A program made the translations under genes and the position numbers. From Drancourtella massiliensis (GTDB lineage: Bacteria; Bacillota; Clostridia; Lachnospirales; Lachnospiraceae), in contig NZ_JACJKH010000004.1 of NCBI RefSeq assembly GCF_016900655.1, positions 110,535-174,534 on the forward strand: a stretch of 64,000 bases of DNA, given 5' to 3'. The notes beneath the pieces were generated by a model, which was given only the letters and a program-made list of their open reading frames with translations, was not told the DNA's origin and made no database searches. This document shows positions 52,137 through 61,642 of this stretch, piece after piece. The first letter of the stretch is position 1, and each line of letters starts with the position of its first letter.

Positions 52137-53120
52137 ATGAAAAGAAAAGTGTTAAGTGTATTGCTTGTGGCAGCGATGGCAGGAACCATGTTAATGGGAT
52201 GTAACAGCGGAGACAGTGGTTCCGGCGGATCGGACAATGGCGGATCATCCGACGACGGCGGCAAACACTACAAATTCGCCTATACCTGTATGGACGGAAC
52301 AAACCCGTTCTTTGTGACAATCGAAGACAAGATCAAAGAACTGGTAGAGGCAAACGGCGATGAACTGATTTCTACAGACCCGGCTAATGATGTTTCTCTT
52401 CAGATTACCCAGGTAGAAGATATGGTATCCCAGAACATCGATGGTATCTTCTTAAATCCGGTTGAAGCAGAAGGAATTTTGCCGGCACTTGACGCACTGA
52501 AAAGCGCAGAAGTACCGATCGTAAACTTCGACACAGAAGTAGCGGATATGTCTTATGTAGCGTCTTATACAGGATCGGATAACTACAACGCAGGAAAAGT
52601 TTGTGGAGATGACCTCGTAAAGAAATGTCCGGACGGCGGAAAAATCATCGTACTGGATTCCCCGACAATGAACTCCGTTACAGACAGAACAAATGGATTC
52701 CTGGATGCGATCGAAGGACACGGATTTGAAATCGTAGCACAGCAGGATGCAAAGGGAAATCTGGAAGTATCCATGGGTATCGCAGAAGACCTTCTGCAGG
52801 GCAACAGCGACGTTGTAGCAATCTTCGGTGGAAATGACCCTACAGCACTTGGCGCATTAGCAGCAGCAAACGCAGCAGGCCTTGAAGATGTATTAATTTA
52901 CGGCGTAGACGGTTCACCGGATGTGAAATCCGAACTGGCATCAGGAGATTCTCTGATGGAAGGTACCGGAGCACAGTCCCCGATAGCGATCGCAGAAAAA
53001 GCAGTAGAAATCATGTATGACATCATGGAAGGAAAAGAAGTAGAAGACCGTTATCCGGTTGATACTTTCCTGATCACTGCTGACAATGTAGAAGAATACG
53101 GCACAGACGGCTGGCAGTAA
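52137..53120 (+). CDS. RbsB-like sugar-binding lipoprotein
   Basis: 327 residues. Signal peptide with lipobox ending C22 (TMLMGC), Gly/Ser/Asp linker, then a periplasmic-binding-protein type 1 fold (NPFFVTIEDKIKELVEANGDEL, DGIFLNPVEAEG, AIFGGNDPTALGALAAANAAG, YGVDGSPDVK). First gene of the importer; very high-expression codon use. Ligand probably a pentose or hexose handled by the upstream enzymes. Start at 52137 behind AAAGGAGG. Confidence 0.92.
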   Translation: MKRKVLSVLLVAAMAGTMLMGCNSGDSGSGGSDNGGSSDDGGKHYKFAYTCMDGTNPFFVTIEDKIKELVEANGDELISTDPANDVSLQITQVEDMVSQNIDGIFLNPVEAEGILPALDALKSAEVPIVNFDTEVADMSYVASYTGSDNYNAGKVCGDDLVKKCPDGGKIIVLDSPTMNSVTDRTNGFLDAIEGHGFEIVAQQDAKGNLEVSMGIAEDLLQGNSDVVAIFGGNDPTALGALAAANAAGLEDVLIYGVDGSPDVKSELASGDSLMEGTGAQSPIAIAEKAVEIMYDIMEGKEVEDRYPVDTFLITADNVEEYGTDGWQ

Positions 53121-53135
53121 GAAGAATGTATTTCA

Positions 53136-53161
53136 GGGGAACGGACGATTGTCTGTTCCCC
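53136..53161 (+). other. stem-loop between binding-protein and ATPase genes
   Basis: GGGGAACGGAC (53136-53146), loop GATT, GTCTGTTCCCC (53151-53161) with one G-U pair, no T run. Likely stabilises the abundant binding-protein message and limits read-through. Confidence 0.6.
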
Positions 53162-53199
53162 GGACTTGAGGAAAAGCAAAACAGGAAGTAGGTGAAAGC

Positions 53200-54684
53200 G
53201 TGAGCAAAAATGTGCTGTTGGAAATGAAACATATACATAAGCGCTTTGCAGGGGTGCATGCGCTTAATGATATCAGCCTGGAACTGCACGCAGGAGAAGT
53301 ACATGCTCTCCTTGGGGAAAACGGAGCCGGAAAGTCGACACTGATCAAAGTCCTCGGAGGGATTTATTCTGCGGATGAGGGAGAAATATGGATTGATGGG
53401 AAAAAAGTAGAAATCAAAGGCGTAAAAGATGCCCAGGACAATGGGATCGCGATCATCCATCAGGAGCTGGTATTGGTTCCGCACATGACAGTAGCGGAAA
53501 ATATTTTTCTCGGAAGAGAATTTGGAAGCGGTTTTCTTATTAACCGGGCGAAGATGAACGAGGAAGCGCAGAAGCTTCTCGATGCCAATCAGGTGCATAT
53601 TAAAGCCGATACTCTGGTAGGTAAGCTGACAATAGCACAGCAGCAGATGGTAGAAATTGTAAAAGCAATTTCGTACAATTCGAGAATTCTTGTCATGGAT
53701 GAGCCGACCTCTTCGATTGCAGATAAAGAAGTGGAATTCCTGTTTGAGACGATGAGGAAACTGGCAAAACAAGGCGTTGGAATTATCTATATATCGCACA
53801 AAATGAGCGAGCTCGAAGAAATTTGTGACAGAGTAACCGTCATGAGAGATGGTGAGTATGTCGGAACCAAAGTGGTAAAAGAGACAAACAAAGATGAGCT
53901 GATTGCCATGATGGTAGGTCGTGAACTGACAAGCTATTACACAAGAGAGTATCAGGAACCGGGGGAAGAAATACTCCGGTGTGAACATATTTCTGACGGT
54001 AATATGGTACGTGATGTCAGCTTCAATCTGCACAAAGGAGAAATCATCGGCTTTGCCGGACTGGTGGGGGCTGGAAGAAGTGAAACAATGAAAGCCATTT
54101 TCGGTCTGACCAAAGGAGCCAAAGGAGATATCTACCTGAAAGGGAAAAAAACAAAGATCTCGTCACCTGTAGAAGCAATGAAAAACGGCATTGCCCTTGT
54201 CCCGGAAAACAGAAAAGAGGAAGGGCTCTATAAGGTACAAAGTGTGCGGTTTAATATGACCATTGAAATTATGGATCAATTCATAAAAGGAATCCGGGTT
54301 AATGAAAAGAAAGAAATCGAAATCACACAGAAATACATTGACATGATGTCTACAAAAACTCCGACACAATTACAGAAAATCGGAAACCTTTCCGGCGGAA
54401 ATCAGCAGAAAGTCATCATCGGAAGATGGCTTGCCACCAATCCGGATGTATTAATTATGGATGAGCCGACCAGAGGAGTGGATGTAGGAGCGAAATCCGA
54501 AATTTATGTGATCATGAATGAACTGGTGAAAAAAGGCATGTCCATCATTATGATTTCCTCCGAACTTCCGGAAATCATCAACATGAGCGATCGGATTTAT
54601 GTCATGTCAGAAGGCCGTGTTACAGGATGTCTTTCCCATGAGGAAGTCACTCAGGAAGCTGTGATGCAGCTGGCGGCGAAGTAG
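53200..54684 (+). CDS. RbsA-like double ABC ATPase
   Basis: 494 residues, two ABC domains in one chain. First half: GENGAGKST Walker A, LTIAQQQMVEIVKAI in place of the canonical signature, MDEPTSSIAD. Second half: degenerate GLVGAGRSE, LSGGNQQKVIIGRW signature, MDEPTRGVDVGAK. This is the standard CUT2 (ribose/galactose/fructose type) layout. Begins at GTG 53200 after AGGTG. Confidence 0.95.
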   Translation: MSKNVLLEMKHIHKRFAGVHALNDISLELHAGEVHALLGENGAGKSTLIKVLGGIYSADEGEIWIDGKKVEIKGVKDAQDNGIAIIHQELVLVPHMTVAENIFLGREFGSGFLINRAKMNEEAQKLLDANQVHIKADTLVGKLTIAQQQMVEIVKAISYNSRILVMDEPTSSIADKEVEFLFETMRKLAKQGVGIIYISHKMSELEEICDRVTVMRDGEYVGTKVVKETNKDELIAMMVGRELTSYYTREYQEPGEEILRCEHISDGNMVRDVSFNLHKGEIIGFAGLVGAGRSETMKAIFGLTKGAKGDIYLKGKKTKISSPVEAMKNGIALVPENRKEEGLYKVQSVRFNMTIEIMDQFIKGIRVNEKKEIEITQKYIDMMSTKTPTQLQKIGNLSGGNQQKVIIGRWLATNPDVLIMDEPTRGVDVGAKSEIYVIMNELVKKGMSIIMISSELPEIINMSDRIYVMSEGRVTGCLSHEEVTQEAVMQLAAK

Positions 54685-54705
54685 AAGGAAAAGGGGGAAC
54701 GAAAC

Positions 54706-55695
54706 ATGGCTCAGACAAAAGGAAATAAAGCAAAACTGCCCGCTACAGAAAATAAAGCAGCAGTATTTTTGAGGGAGAACCTGGGAATTATTATAGCACT
54801 TCTGGTGCTATGTGTTCTTCTTGCGGTTTTGCCGGCAACAAGCAGTTCATTTTTATCGACCCAGAATATGTTTAATATTCTGCGGCAGATTTCGACCAAT
54901 ATGCTGATTGCGTGTGCAATGACCATGGTAATTATTCTGGGAGGAATCGATCTTTCTGTTGGATCGATCATTGCTCTTTCCGGAGTAATCGCGGCAGGAT
55001 GCGTATCAAGATACGAGCTTCCGATTGCTGTAGCACTCATAGCGGGAGCCCTGGTTGGTGTTGTAATCGGTGTTTTCAACGGATTTGTAATCTGTAAGAC
55101 AACCATTCCGCCATTCATTGTTACACTGGCTACCATGAATATCGCCAGAGGACTTGCAAAAGTATATACCGGCGGTTCTCCGGTGCGTGTTGTTACAAAA
55201 GAATGGCAGTTTATCGGTGCAGGCTATATCGGACCGGTTCCGGTTCCTGTTATCATTATGATTATTGCCATCATTATTACAGCATTGATGATGAATAAGA
55301 CCAAACTTGGACGTCATATCTATGCGGTAGGTGGAAACACACAGGCAGCAGAGTTTTCTGGAATCAAGGTAGCAAGAGTCAAATTTATTGTACACGCTTA
55401 TGCGGGACTTATGGCAGGACTTGCCGGAATTATTCTGGCATCCAGAATGTATTCCGGACAGCCGACGGCAGGAGAAGGCGCTGAGATGGATGCCATTGCA
55501 GCCGTTGTAGTAGGTGGAACATCCATGGCAGGAGGTTCCGGTAAAATTGGAGGTACGATTATCGGTGCTCTGATTATCGGTGTACTGAACAATGGTCTGA
55601 ACCTGATGAATGTAAATTCATTCTGGCAGGACGTAGTAAAAGGTGTCGTTATTCTCCTGGCGGTATTTATTGACTATATCCGAAACAGAAAATAA
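54706..55695 (+). CDS. RbsC-like sugar permease
   Basis: 329 residues, eight to ten membrane helices; IDLSVGSIIALSGVIAAGC and AVGGNTQAAEFSGIKVARVK are CUT2 permease hallmarks, with VVVGGTSMAGGSGKIGGTIIGALIIGVLNNGLNL near the end. Starts 21 bases after the ATPase gene behind AAAAGGGGG. Confidence 0.95.
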   Translation: MAQTKGNKAKLPATENKAAVFLRENLGIIIALLVLCVLLAVLPATSSSFLSTQNMFNILRQISTNMLIACAMTMVIILGGIDLSVGSIIALSGVIAAGCVSRYELPIAVALIAGALVGVVIGVFNGFVICKTTIPPFIVTLATMNIARGLAKVYTGGSPVRVVTKEWQFIGAGYIGPVPVPVIIMIIAIIITALMMNKTKLGRHIYAVGGNTQAAEFSGIKVARVKFIVHAYAGLMAGLAGIILASRMYSGQPTAGEGAEMDAIAAVVVGGTSMAGGSGKIGGTIIGALIIGVLNNGLNLMNVNSFWQDVVKGVVILLAVFIDYIRNRK

Positions 55696-55703
55696 TAAGA
55701 AAT

Positions 55704-55755
55704 ATCATAAAAAAGAGACTGGTGCGTCATTTTTTCGCAGCGGTCTCTTTATGAT
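55704..55755 (+). terminator. hairpin between importer and sensing genes
   Basis: ATCATAAA and AGAGAC (55704-55719) pair with GTCTCTTTATGAT (55743-55755), with an inner GCG/CGC stem. No T run after it, so probably a partial terminator reducing expression of the sensing genes. Confidence 0.55.
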
Positions 55756-55833
55756 AAAGACGCTTGATAAAATAGACTAAAAGTTATACCATGATAGATA
55801 AGTATTGTGACGAAGAAGTGAACGGAGCAGAGA

Positions 55834-56760
55834 ATGAAAAGAACAAAATGGATTGCGGCAGCACTGTGCATTGCACTCTTCTTCAGCGGATGCGCAAAAG
55901 AACAAGATCAGGAAAAACACATCTTTGGGGCTACTTACATGACAAGAAACAACCCCTATTTCGATGTCCTGAACGATGAGATTGCCGAGGGAATAGAAGC
56001 GAACGGGGACAAACTGATTGTCCGGGATCCGCTTCAGGACCAGGAAAAGCAGAATCAGCAGATCCTCGATATGATCGATGAAGGAATAGAAATTCTTTTT
56101 CTCAATCCCGTAGACAAAGTAAAAGTCAAACCGGCATTAAAGGCATGTCAGGAAGCCGGCGTAGAAATTATCAATATTGATACCCAGGTGGATGATACGG
56201 ACTATGTTCTGTCCACGATCGAGACGGATAATTATCAGGCAGGACAGGAATGTGCAAAAGATATGATGAAACGGGTGGATTCGGCCAGAATTATCATTCT
56301 GGATAATCCGATGCAGGATTCTATCGTCCAGAGAGTCCAGGGATTTTTGGACACCATCGAAGGACATCCGGAATATCAGGTGGTACAGCAGATTTTCAGC
56401 GGCGGAGAAATTGAAATCTCAGCAGAAGTAGTATCCGGACTTCTGGACGAAGATTTTAATGTTGTATTTGGCGGTAACGATCCGTCTGCACTTGGCGCCC
56501 TTGCGGCTCTTCAGAAAGCAGGGAGAGAGGAAGGAATTCTGATTTACGGAGTAGACGGCTCCCCTGATTTTAAAGCCATGCTGGATCTGGGGTATGTAAC
56601 CGGGACAAGCAGTCAGAGCCCGGAGACGATCGGGAAGACGGCGACGGAAATGGCATATCAGGCACTGGATGGAAAAGCAGTGGAGAAATATGTCAAGCTT
56701 CCAAGCAGGCTGATTACAAAAGAAAACCTGATGAATTACGACATAGATGGGTGGCAGTAG
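55834..56760 (+). CDS. Second RbsB-like binding lipoprotein (sensor-associated)
   Basis: 308 residues: short signal peptide with lipobox C20 (FFSGC), almost no linker, then a type 1 binding-protein fold clearly homologous to the 52-kb protein (NPYFDVLNDEIAEGIEANGDKL, LFLNPVDKVK, FGGNDPSALGALAALQKAG, YGVDGSPDFK). Encoded directly before the kinase (1-base gap), not beside the ATPase, so it probably presents sugar to the kinase rather than to the permease. Confidence 0.88.
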   Translation: MKRTKWIAAALCIALFFSGCAKEQDQEKHIFGATYMTRNNPYFDVLNDEIAEGIEANGDKLIVRDPLQDQEKQNQQILDMIDEGIEILFLNPVDKVKVKPALKACQEAGVEIINIDTQVDDTDYVLSTIETDNYQAGQECAKDMMKRVDSARIIILDNPMQDSIVQRVQGFLDTIEGHPEYQVVQQIFSGGEIEISAEVVSGLLDEDFNVVFGGNDPSALGALAALQKAGREEGILIYGVDGSPDFKAMLDLGYVTGTSSQSPETIGKTATEMAYQALDGKAVEKYVKLPSRLITKENLMNYDIDGWQ

Positions 56761-56761
56761 G

Positions 56762-58063
56762 ATGAAAAGAAAAGCAATGAGTATTATTAAACTGCTCTTT
56801 TTTCTGATTAACATGGTACAGGCGGGCGGAATCAGCCTTTTTATCTATATGACGACAAAGAAAATCTGTGAGGATGATCAGGCCAGAGTATTTCTGGGGC
56901 AGGTAGATGCCATTCCCAAATATCCGGAAATGATTGTCTGGAGTGCACTGCTTCTCATTGCTCTTCTTGGATGCGACATGCTGATCCGGGAGACGAGGAA
57001 AGAACAAAGTGGGAAAATCATTGCGATTACACTGGGAATAGATCTGGTGTGCAGCATCGTTCTTGTCTGGATTCTGGACTTTAATTATAATGGTGTGATT
57101 TTGCTTGTCTTCGCCAATATTCTTGTATTTGTCAATGATACAAAGATAAAATACCTTCTGATCGGTATTGCGACACTTGGATATCTGGTGGCGGACTACG
57201 ATTTGATTTCTGTATCCAATCATCTGTTTTCCGTCAGGGATTACATACAGTATTACAACGAGACACAGCAGCAGCTGTTGTTTTCCGTCTACAATATACT
57301 GGGATCATTGAATATTATGATTTTCATTCTGTATTGTATTAACATCATTAATGAACAGCGAAATACCATTCAGGAAGTGAATGAATGGTCCAGACAGCTT
57401 CAATATGCAAATGACCGGCTGAAGGAATACAATGAAATGACAGAAAAAATGGCTGAAACAAGGGAAAGAAACCGGGTGGCCAGAGAAATCCATGATACGC
57501 TGGGCCATACTTTGACCGGTGTGTCTGCCGGAGTTGATGCCTGCATTGCCCTGGTCGACATTGACCCGGGACAGACGAAAAAACAGCTGGAAGTGATTGC
57601 AAAGGCGGTACGAGGAGGGATTAAAGACGTTCGCAGTTCTGTTTCCGAACTGCGTGCAGATGCGCTGGAACATTTTCAGCTGGATGAAGCCATAAGCGAT
57701 ATGATCGCAGAAATGAACTCACTTGCGGGGGTGGAAGTAGTGTTTCATTCAGAAGTGAAACCATTCCGGTTCAGTGAAGATGAAGAAAATGTTGTTTACC
57801 GGATCATACAGGAAGGCATTACAAACGCCCTGCGTCACGGGAAAGCAACAAGAATTCAGATTGACGCCAGAAAAATTGATGGAGTACTGCATCTGACAAT
57901 TCAGGACAATGGATGTGGATGCAAAGAGATAAAGAAGGGATTCGGAACAAAACATATGAAAGAGAGGGTTGCCATGCTGGGCGGCTCGATCCACTTCTCA
58001 GGAGAAAATGGATTCTTGATTGATGCCCGGATTCCGATAAGATGGGGTGAAGAGTATGATTAA
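56762..58063 (+). CDS. NarL-type sensor histidine kinase (HisKA_3)
   Basis: 433 residues. N-terminal half has about six membrane helices with a small outside loop after the first (residues 33-55), then a coiled coil and HisKA_3 dimerisation domain with phospho-acceptor H244 in REIHDTLGHTLTG; the HATPase_c part has QEGITNALRHG (N box) and GFGTKHMKERV (G box). Start 56762 follows TAGG. Overlaps its regulator by 8 bases. Confidence 0.9.
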   Translation: MKRKAMSIIKLLFFLINMVQAGGISLFIYMTTKKICEDDQARVFLGQVDAIPKYPEMIVWSALLLIALLGCDMLIRETRKEQSGKIIAITLGIDLVCSIVLVWILDFNYNGVILLVFANILVFVNDTKIKYLLIGIATLGYLVADYDLISVSNHLFSVRDYIQYYNETQQQLLFSVYNILGSLNIMIFILYCINIINEQRNTIQEVNEWSRQLQYANDRLKEYNEMTEKMAETRERNRVAREIHDTLGHTLTGVSAGVDACIALVDIDPGQTKKQLEVIAKAVRGGIKDVRSSVSELRADALEHFQLDEAISDMIAEMNSLAGVEVVFHSEVKPFRFSEDEENVVYRIIQEGITNALRHGKATRIQIDARKIDGVLHLTIQDNGCGCKEIKKGFGTKHMKERVAMLGGSIHFSGENGFLIDARIPIRWGEEYD

Positions 58064-58727
58064 AGTACTGATTGCAGATGACCAGGAGCTGATTCGGCAG
58101 AGTCTGCAGATTGTTTTAAACAGCAAACAGGACATTGAGGTATCAGATGTGGCTGCAAATGGCCAGGAAGTGATTCAGTGTATTCGGAAAAACAAGCCTG
58201 ATATTATACTGATGGATATCCGGATGCCTAAAATGGACGGGGTCCAGTGTACAAAAATTATTAAGGAAAATTATCCGCAGATTAAGATCATCATTCTGAC
58301 AACCTTTGATGATGACGAGTATGTATTTAACGCTCTGAAATATGGGGCAAGCGGATATCTTCTGAAAGGTGTCTCCATGGATGAACTGAGTGATGCAATA
58401 CGCACTGTTTACAGCGGACGAGCAATGATCAATCCTGACATTGCGGCAAAAGTGCTGAGACTGTTTTCGCAGATGGCGCAAACCAACTATACCATTCCTG
58501 TTGAGGAAAAAGATATCCGCCAGCTGACAAAAACAGAATGGAGAATCATTGCACAGGTAGAAAAAGGAGCAAGCAACAAGGAAATTGCAGATACACTAAG
58601 CCTTTCCGAGGGAACGATCCGTAATTACTTAAGTACGATTCTGAACAAGCTGAATCTAAGAGACCGGACGCAGCTTGCAATCTGGGCAGTACAGACGAAC
58701 GCACACAAGAATATGACTGAAGAATAG
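58056..58727 (+). CDS. NarL/FixJ-family response regulator
   Basis: 223 residues. Receiver with D8-D9, phospho-acceptor D54 (LMDIRMP) and K104-type KGVSMDEL region, then a LuxR-type HTH (LTKTEWRIIAQVEKGASNKEIADTLSLSEGTIRNYLSTIL). Start at 58056 after GGGGTG; a GTG nine bases upstream is less well placed. Probable activator of the kinase/aldolase/isomerase and importer transcripts. Confidence 0.92.
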   Translation: MIKVLIADDQELIRQSLQIVLNSKQDIEVSDVAANGQEVIQCIRKNKPDIILMDIRMPKMDGVQCTKIIKENYPQIKIIILTTFDDDEYVFNALKYGASGYLLKGVSMDELSDAIRTVYSGRAMINPDIAAKVLRLFSQMAQTNYTIPVEEKDIRQLTKTEWRIIAQVEKGASNKEIADTLSLSEGTIRNYLSTILNKLNLRDRTQLAIWAVQTNAHKNMTEE

Positions 58728-58731
58728 GAAG

Positions 58732-60066
58732 ATGAGATTGTACAGGAAATGGATAACAAGAATGATACAGGCAGCGGCAGCACTGCTCCTTCTGGCAGGA
58801 ATGTATTTCTGGAGCAGACCGCAGGCACAGACACAGGAGCTGGAGTTTGGCATGTTTACCGGAAGCAACTGGGGCGTGGAAAACGCAGACGCTTTCGTTA
58901 TTATCGACAGGGCGATTGAGCGTTTTGAAGAAAGCCATCCAGGAGTAACGGTCCGCTATACTTCGGGAATTGAAAAAAAGGATTACTCCGAGTGGTGTGC
59001 AAAGCGCCTTCTGGAAGGAGAAATGCCGGATGTCTTTATGGTTCTGGATACGGACTTTAACCAGTACTGTTCCCTTGGAATTTTGCAGGAACTGAATACG
59101 TTTATGGAATTAGATCCGGAGTTTCAAAGCGAAGAGATTTTCCAGACAGCGATGGATATCGGAAAGGGCATGGAAGAAATCCAGTATGCACTTCCATATG
59201 AAGTAGTTCCAACGATGCTGTTTGTCAATAAGACACTGCTTCGGCAGGAAGGAATCGAAATGCCCCAGCAGGATTGGATCTGGGATGATTTTTTGGAAAT
59301 CTGCAGAAAAGTGACAAAAGATACAGATGGTGACGGCCGGATTGACCAGTTCGGAACTTATAATTATTCCTGGCAGGATGCGATGTATACAAGCGGCGGA
59401 AGCGCGTTTGATAATGAAAAACAAAATGTAGACTTTTCCAATCAGTATGTGATTGAGTCGGTGAAATTTATGAAAGAACTACTGGCTCTGAATCAGGGCG
59501 AAAATGTGACACAGGAAGACTTTGATGCAGGAAAAGTCGCCTTCATGCCTCTGACGTTTGCAGAATACCGGACATACAAAACTTATCCATACAAAATCAA
59601 GAAGTATTCCAATTTCCAATGGGACTGCACGACATTTCCAGGCCGTACCCACGGAGAGAATATTTCCAAGGTGGACGCACTTCTGATAGGAATCAATCAT
59701 GATAGTACGGAGAAAGAACTGGCGTGGGAATTTTTGAAAGAACTTGTCTGTGGATACGAAAGCCAGCTCGATATTTTCCGGTACTCACAAGGCGTATCCG
59801 TCCTGGAATCTGTAGCAAGATCTGAGAAAGCGGCCTCGATTATTCAGGAAGATATGGATAAGGAAGAACAGGTTATCAGTGGAGAACTGTTGTGTGATGT
59901 CATTGAACATGGAACGATCACACCGAAATATTATCAATATGAGACGTACGAACAGATGATCAGTCTGGCAAACACCGAAATTACAGAGATCTTCGAAAAG
60001 AATAAGAATATAGAAAGCAGTATGAAGATTTTTCAGAGGGAAATCCGAAAATATCTGAATCAGTAA
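58732..60066 (+). CDS. Membrane-anchored MalE-like solute-binding protein
   Basis: 444 residues. A basic N-terminus and one hydrophobic helix (about 11-27) without a lipobox Cys, so it is anchored by an uncleaved helix or secreted. The rest is an extracellular solute-binding fold of the CUT1/MalE class (GILQELNTFMELDPEF, LPYEVVPTMLFVNKTLLRQEGIEMP). DTDGDGRIDQFG (about 200-211) is a DxDxDG calcium-loop motif common in such proteins. It is encoded after the two-component genes, with no CUT1 permeases, so a sensing role is likely. Confidence 0.82.
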   Translation: MRLYRKWITRMIQAAAALLLLAGMYFWSRPQAQTQELEFGMFTGSNWGVENADAFVIIDRAIERFEESHPGVTVRYTSGIEKKDYSEWCAKRLLEGEMPDVFMVLDTDFNQYCSLGILQELNTFMELDPEFQSEEIFQTAMDIGKGMEEIQYALPYEVVPTMLFVNKTLLRQEGIEMPQQDWIWDDFLEICRKVTKDTDGDGRIDQFGTYNYSWQDAMYTSGGSAFDNEKQNVDFSNQYVIESVKFMKELLALNQGENVTQEDFDAGKVAFMPLTFAEYRTYKTYPYKIKKYSNFQWDCTTFPGRTHGENISKVDALLIGINHDSTEKELAWEFLKELVCGYESQLDIFRYSQGVSVLESVARSEKAASIIQEDMDKEEQVISGELLCDVIEHGTITPKYYQYETYEQMISLANTEITEIFEKNKNIESSMKIFQREIRKYLNQ

Positions 60067-60073
60067 AAATAAG

Positions 60074-60128
60074 AAGCCCGGATACGATTGCGAGAAGAAC
60101 AGAGTCTTCCCAAGTATCCGGGCTTTTT
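60074..60128 (+). terminator. intrinsic terminator of the sensing operon
   Basis: AAGCCCGGATAC (60074-60085) pairs with GTATCCGGGCTT (60114-60125), followed by T residues. Confidence 0.9.
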
Positions 60129-60405
60129 CCAGTAGAAGCCACTTCAAGCGGCCCCGGCTTTATGTAATAATGAAAAGGATATGATAAAACGTGCTGTATT
60201 TCGCTGACATGCATATCCATCAGCCGGATTCCTACAAAAGCTCAGTGACAGAAATCAGACACCGGGAGCTGGAATACAGGGCGGATACAGCACACGAAAA
60301 AGGGAGAGGAGGAAAGGAAACAAGGTCGGTCCTGAGCGATAACAATCCGATTGAAACAGGAGAAGAATCCGATCGGAAGCATCGCAAAAGAGAAAGGAAA
60401 GGGAC
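60129..60405 (+). other. leader region before the recombinase gene
   Basis: About 275 bases. A 129-codon frame passes through (from an ATG-less start near 60191) but is rich in Lys/Arg/Glu, overlaps the recombinase in another frame and lacks family resemblance, so it is not called. No clear promoter or RNA motif was seen. Confidence 0.5.
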
Positions 60406-61557
60406 ATGGCAAGAAAAGGAGAAAATATTTACAGAAGGAAAGACGGACGCTGGGAAGGCAGATACATTGCAGACAGATCAAAAGACGGCAAAGCAGTATA
60501 CCGTTCTGTCTACGCAAAAACCTATACCCAGGCCAAACAGAAACTGCAGGAAGCAAAAGAAACAAGTCAAAAAGAAATAGAGAAGAAATATCTTCCTGAT
60601 TCGGAAAAAGAATTTTCGGAATTTCTCTATCGGTGGCTCGAATATATCCGGCCCCGCATCAAAGAATCTTCTTATGTAAAGTATGCAAATCTGATTGAAC
60701 TTCATATTGACAAAGAAATCGGAGCAATCAAACTTGGCAGTCTGAATACTGCCATCATTGACCAGTTTATCAATACCCTTCTGGAGGGAACAGAAGAAAT
60801 AGCTCCCCTTTCAGCAAAAACCGTAACAGACATTCTGGGAGTCGTCCGAAACGTGATCCGCTACATCAATGGACGATTCCAGAGAGTCGACTGTGATCTG
60901 TCCCAGATCACCATAAAAAAGGAAGAAACCCGGATGCGGATTTTAAGCAGAGAAGAGCAGGAACAGCTGATCCGGTATCTGCGGGAGTATCCGTCACCAA
61001 TGAACTGCGGCATCTTCCTGACCTTATTTACCGGACTTCGGATCGGGGAGCTCTGCGCGCTGACATGGGAGGATATTCATCTGCGCGAAAAAGAAGTGTT
61101 TATTCGGAAAACAATGCAGCGCATTCAGAATAAAAGACCGGAAAAACCACGGCTGGAGTGGGGAAGCAGGACCAGAATTATCATCACTCCGCCAAAAAGC
61201 AGCAAGTCAATCCGGCATATCCCGATCCCGGAAAGTGTAGCGGAAGTACTTGGGGAATACCAGAGATACGGAAACGAATATCTCCTGACGGGAAAAGAAA
61301 ACAGTTACGTCGAGCCCCGCACCCTCCAGTATCATTTCAAAAAGGTTCTGAAGAAATCAAGCATCGAGGAGGCAAATTATCATGCGCTGCGCCATACTTT
61401 CGCGACGAGATGTATTGAACTTGGCTTTGACATCAAAAGCCTCAGCGAGATTCTTGGCCACGCAAGCGTTAACATCACGCTGAACCGGTATGTGCATCCG
61501 TCCATGGAGCTAAAGCGGGATAATATGGAAAAACTCTCCGGGCTGATTGCGGAATAA
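60406..61557 (+). CDS. Tyrosine recombinase (probable promoter invertase)
   Basis: 383 residues. N-terminal AP2-like arm-binding domain (NIYRRKDGRWEGRYI), core-binding SAM-like domain, and catalytic domain with R212 (FTGLRIGEL), K264/K267 region, H326-x-x-R329 (YHALRHTF), H352 (LGHAS) and Y362 (NRYVHPS): the complete set. SD AAAGG before ATG. No excisionase, relaxase or other mobile-element genes adjoin it; two inverted dyads bounding a promoter lie directly downstream, so local inversion is the likely job. Confidence 0.9.
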   Translation: MARKGENIYRRKDGRWEGRYIADRSKDGKAVYRSVYAKTYTQAKQKLQEAKETSQKEIEKKYLPDSEKEFSEFLYRWLEYIRPRIKESSYVKYANLIELHIDKEIGAIKLGSLNTAIIDQFINTLLEGTEEIAPLSAKTVTDILGVVRNVIRYINGRFQRVDCDLSQITIKKEETRMRILSREEQEQLIRYLREYPSPMNCGIFLTLFTGLRIGELCALTWEDIHLREKEVFIRKTMQRIQNKRPEKPRLEWGSRTRIIITPPKSSKSIRHIPIPESVAEVLGEYQRYGNEYLLTGKENSYVEPRTLQYHFKKVLKKSSIEEANYHALRHTFATRCIELGFDIKSLSEILGHASVNITLNRYVHPSMELKRDNMEKLSGLIAE

Positions 61558-61617
61558 CCAGTCCATATTACATTCAACAGTAAAAACAGCAGGAAATAAC
61601 GGTAGAATAATAAAAAA

Positions 61618-61642
61618 ATCGCAGAGTGTGATACTCTTGGAA
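61618..61642. repeat. left inverted recombination site
   Basis: ATCGCAGAGT, spacer GTGAT, ACTCTTGGAA. A 19-base stretch (TCGCAGAGTGTGATACTCT at 61619-61637) recurs in inverse orientation at 62013-62031. Two arms around a 5-base spacer is a tyrosine-recombinase core-site layout. Confidence 0.8.

Noticed and set aside
60191..60580. 129-codon frame upstream of and overlapping the recombinase
   Set aside because: Lys/Arg/Glu-rich low-complexity translation, overlaps a certain gene in another frame, no SD and no family resemblance.
60406..61557. Reading the recombinase as the integrase of a conjugative or phage element
   Set aside because: No excisionase, relaxase, replication or phage genes and no tRNA target nearby; the facing dyads with a promoter fit local inversion better.
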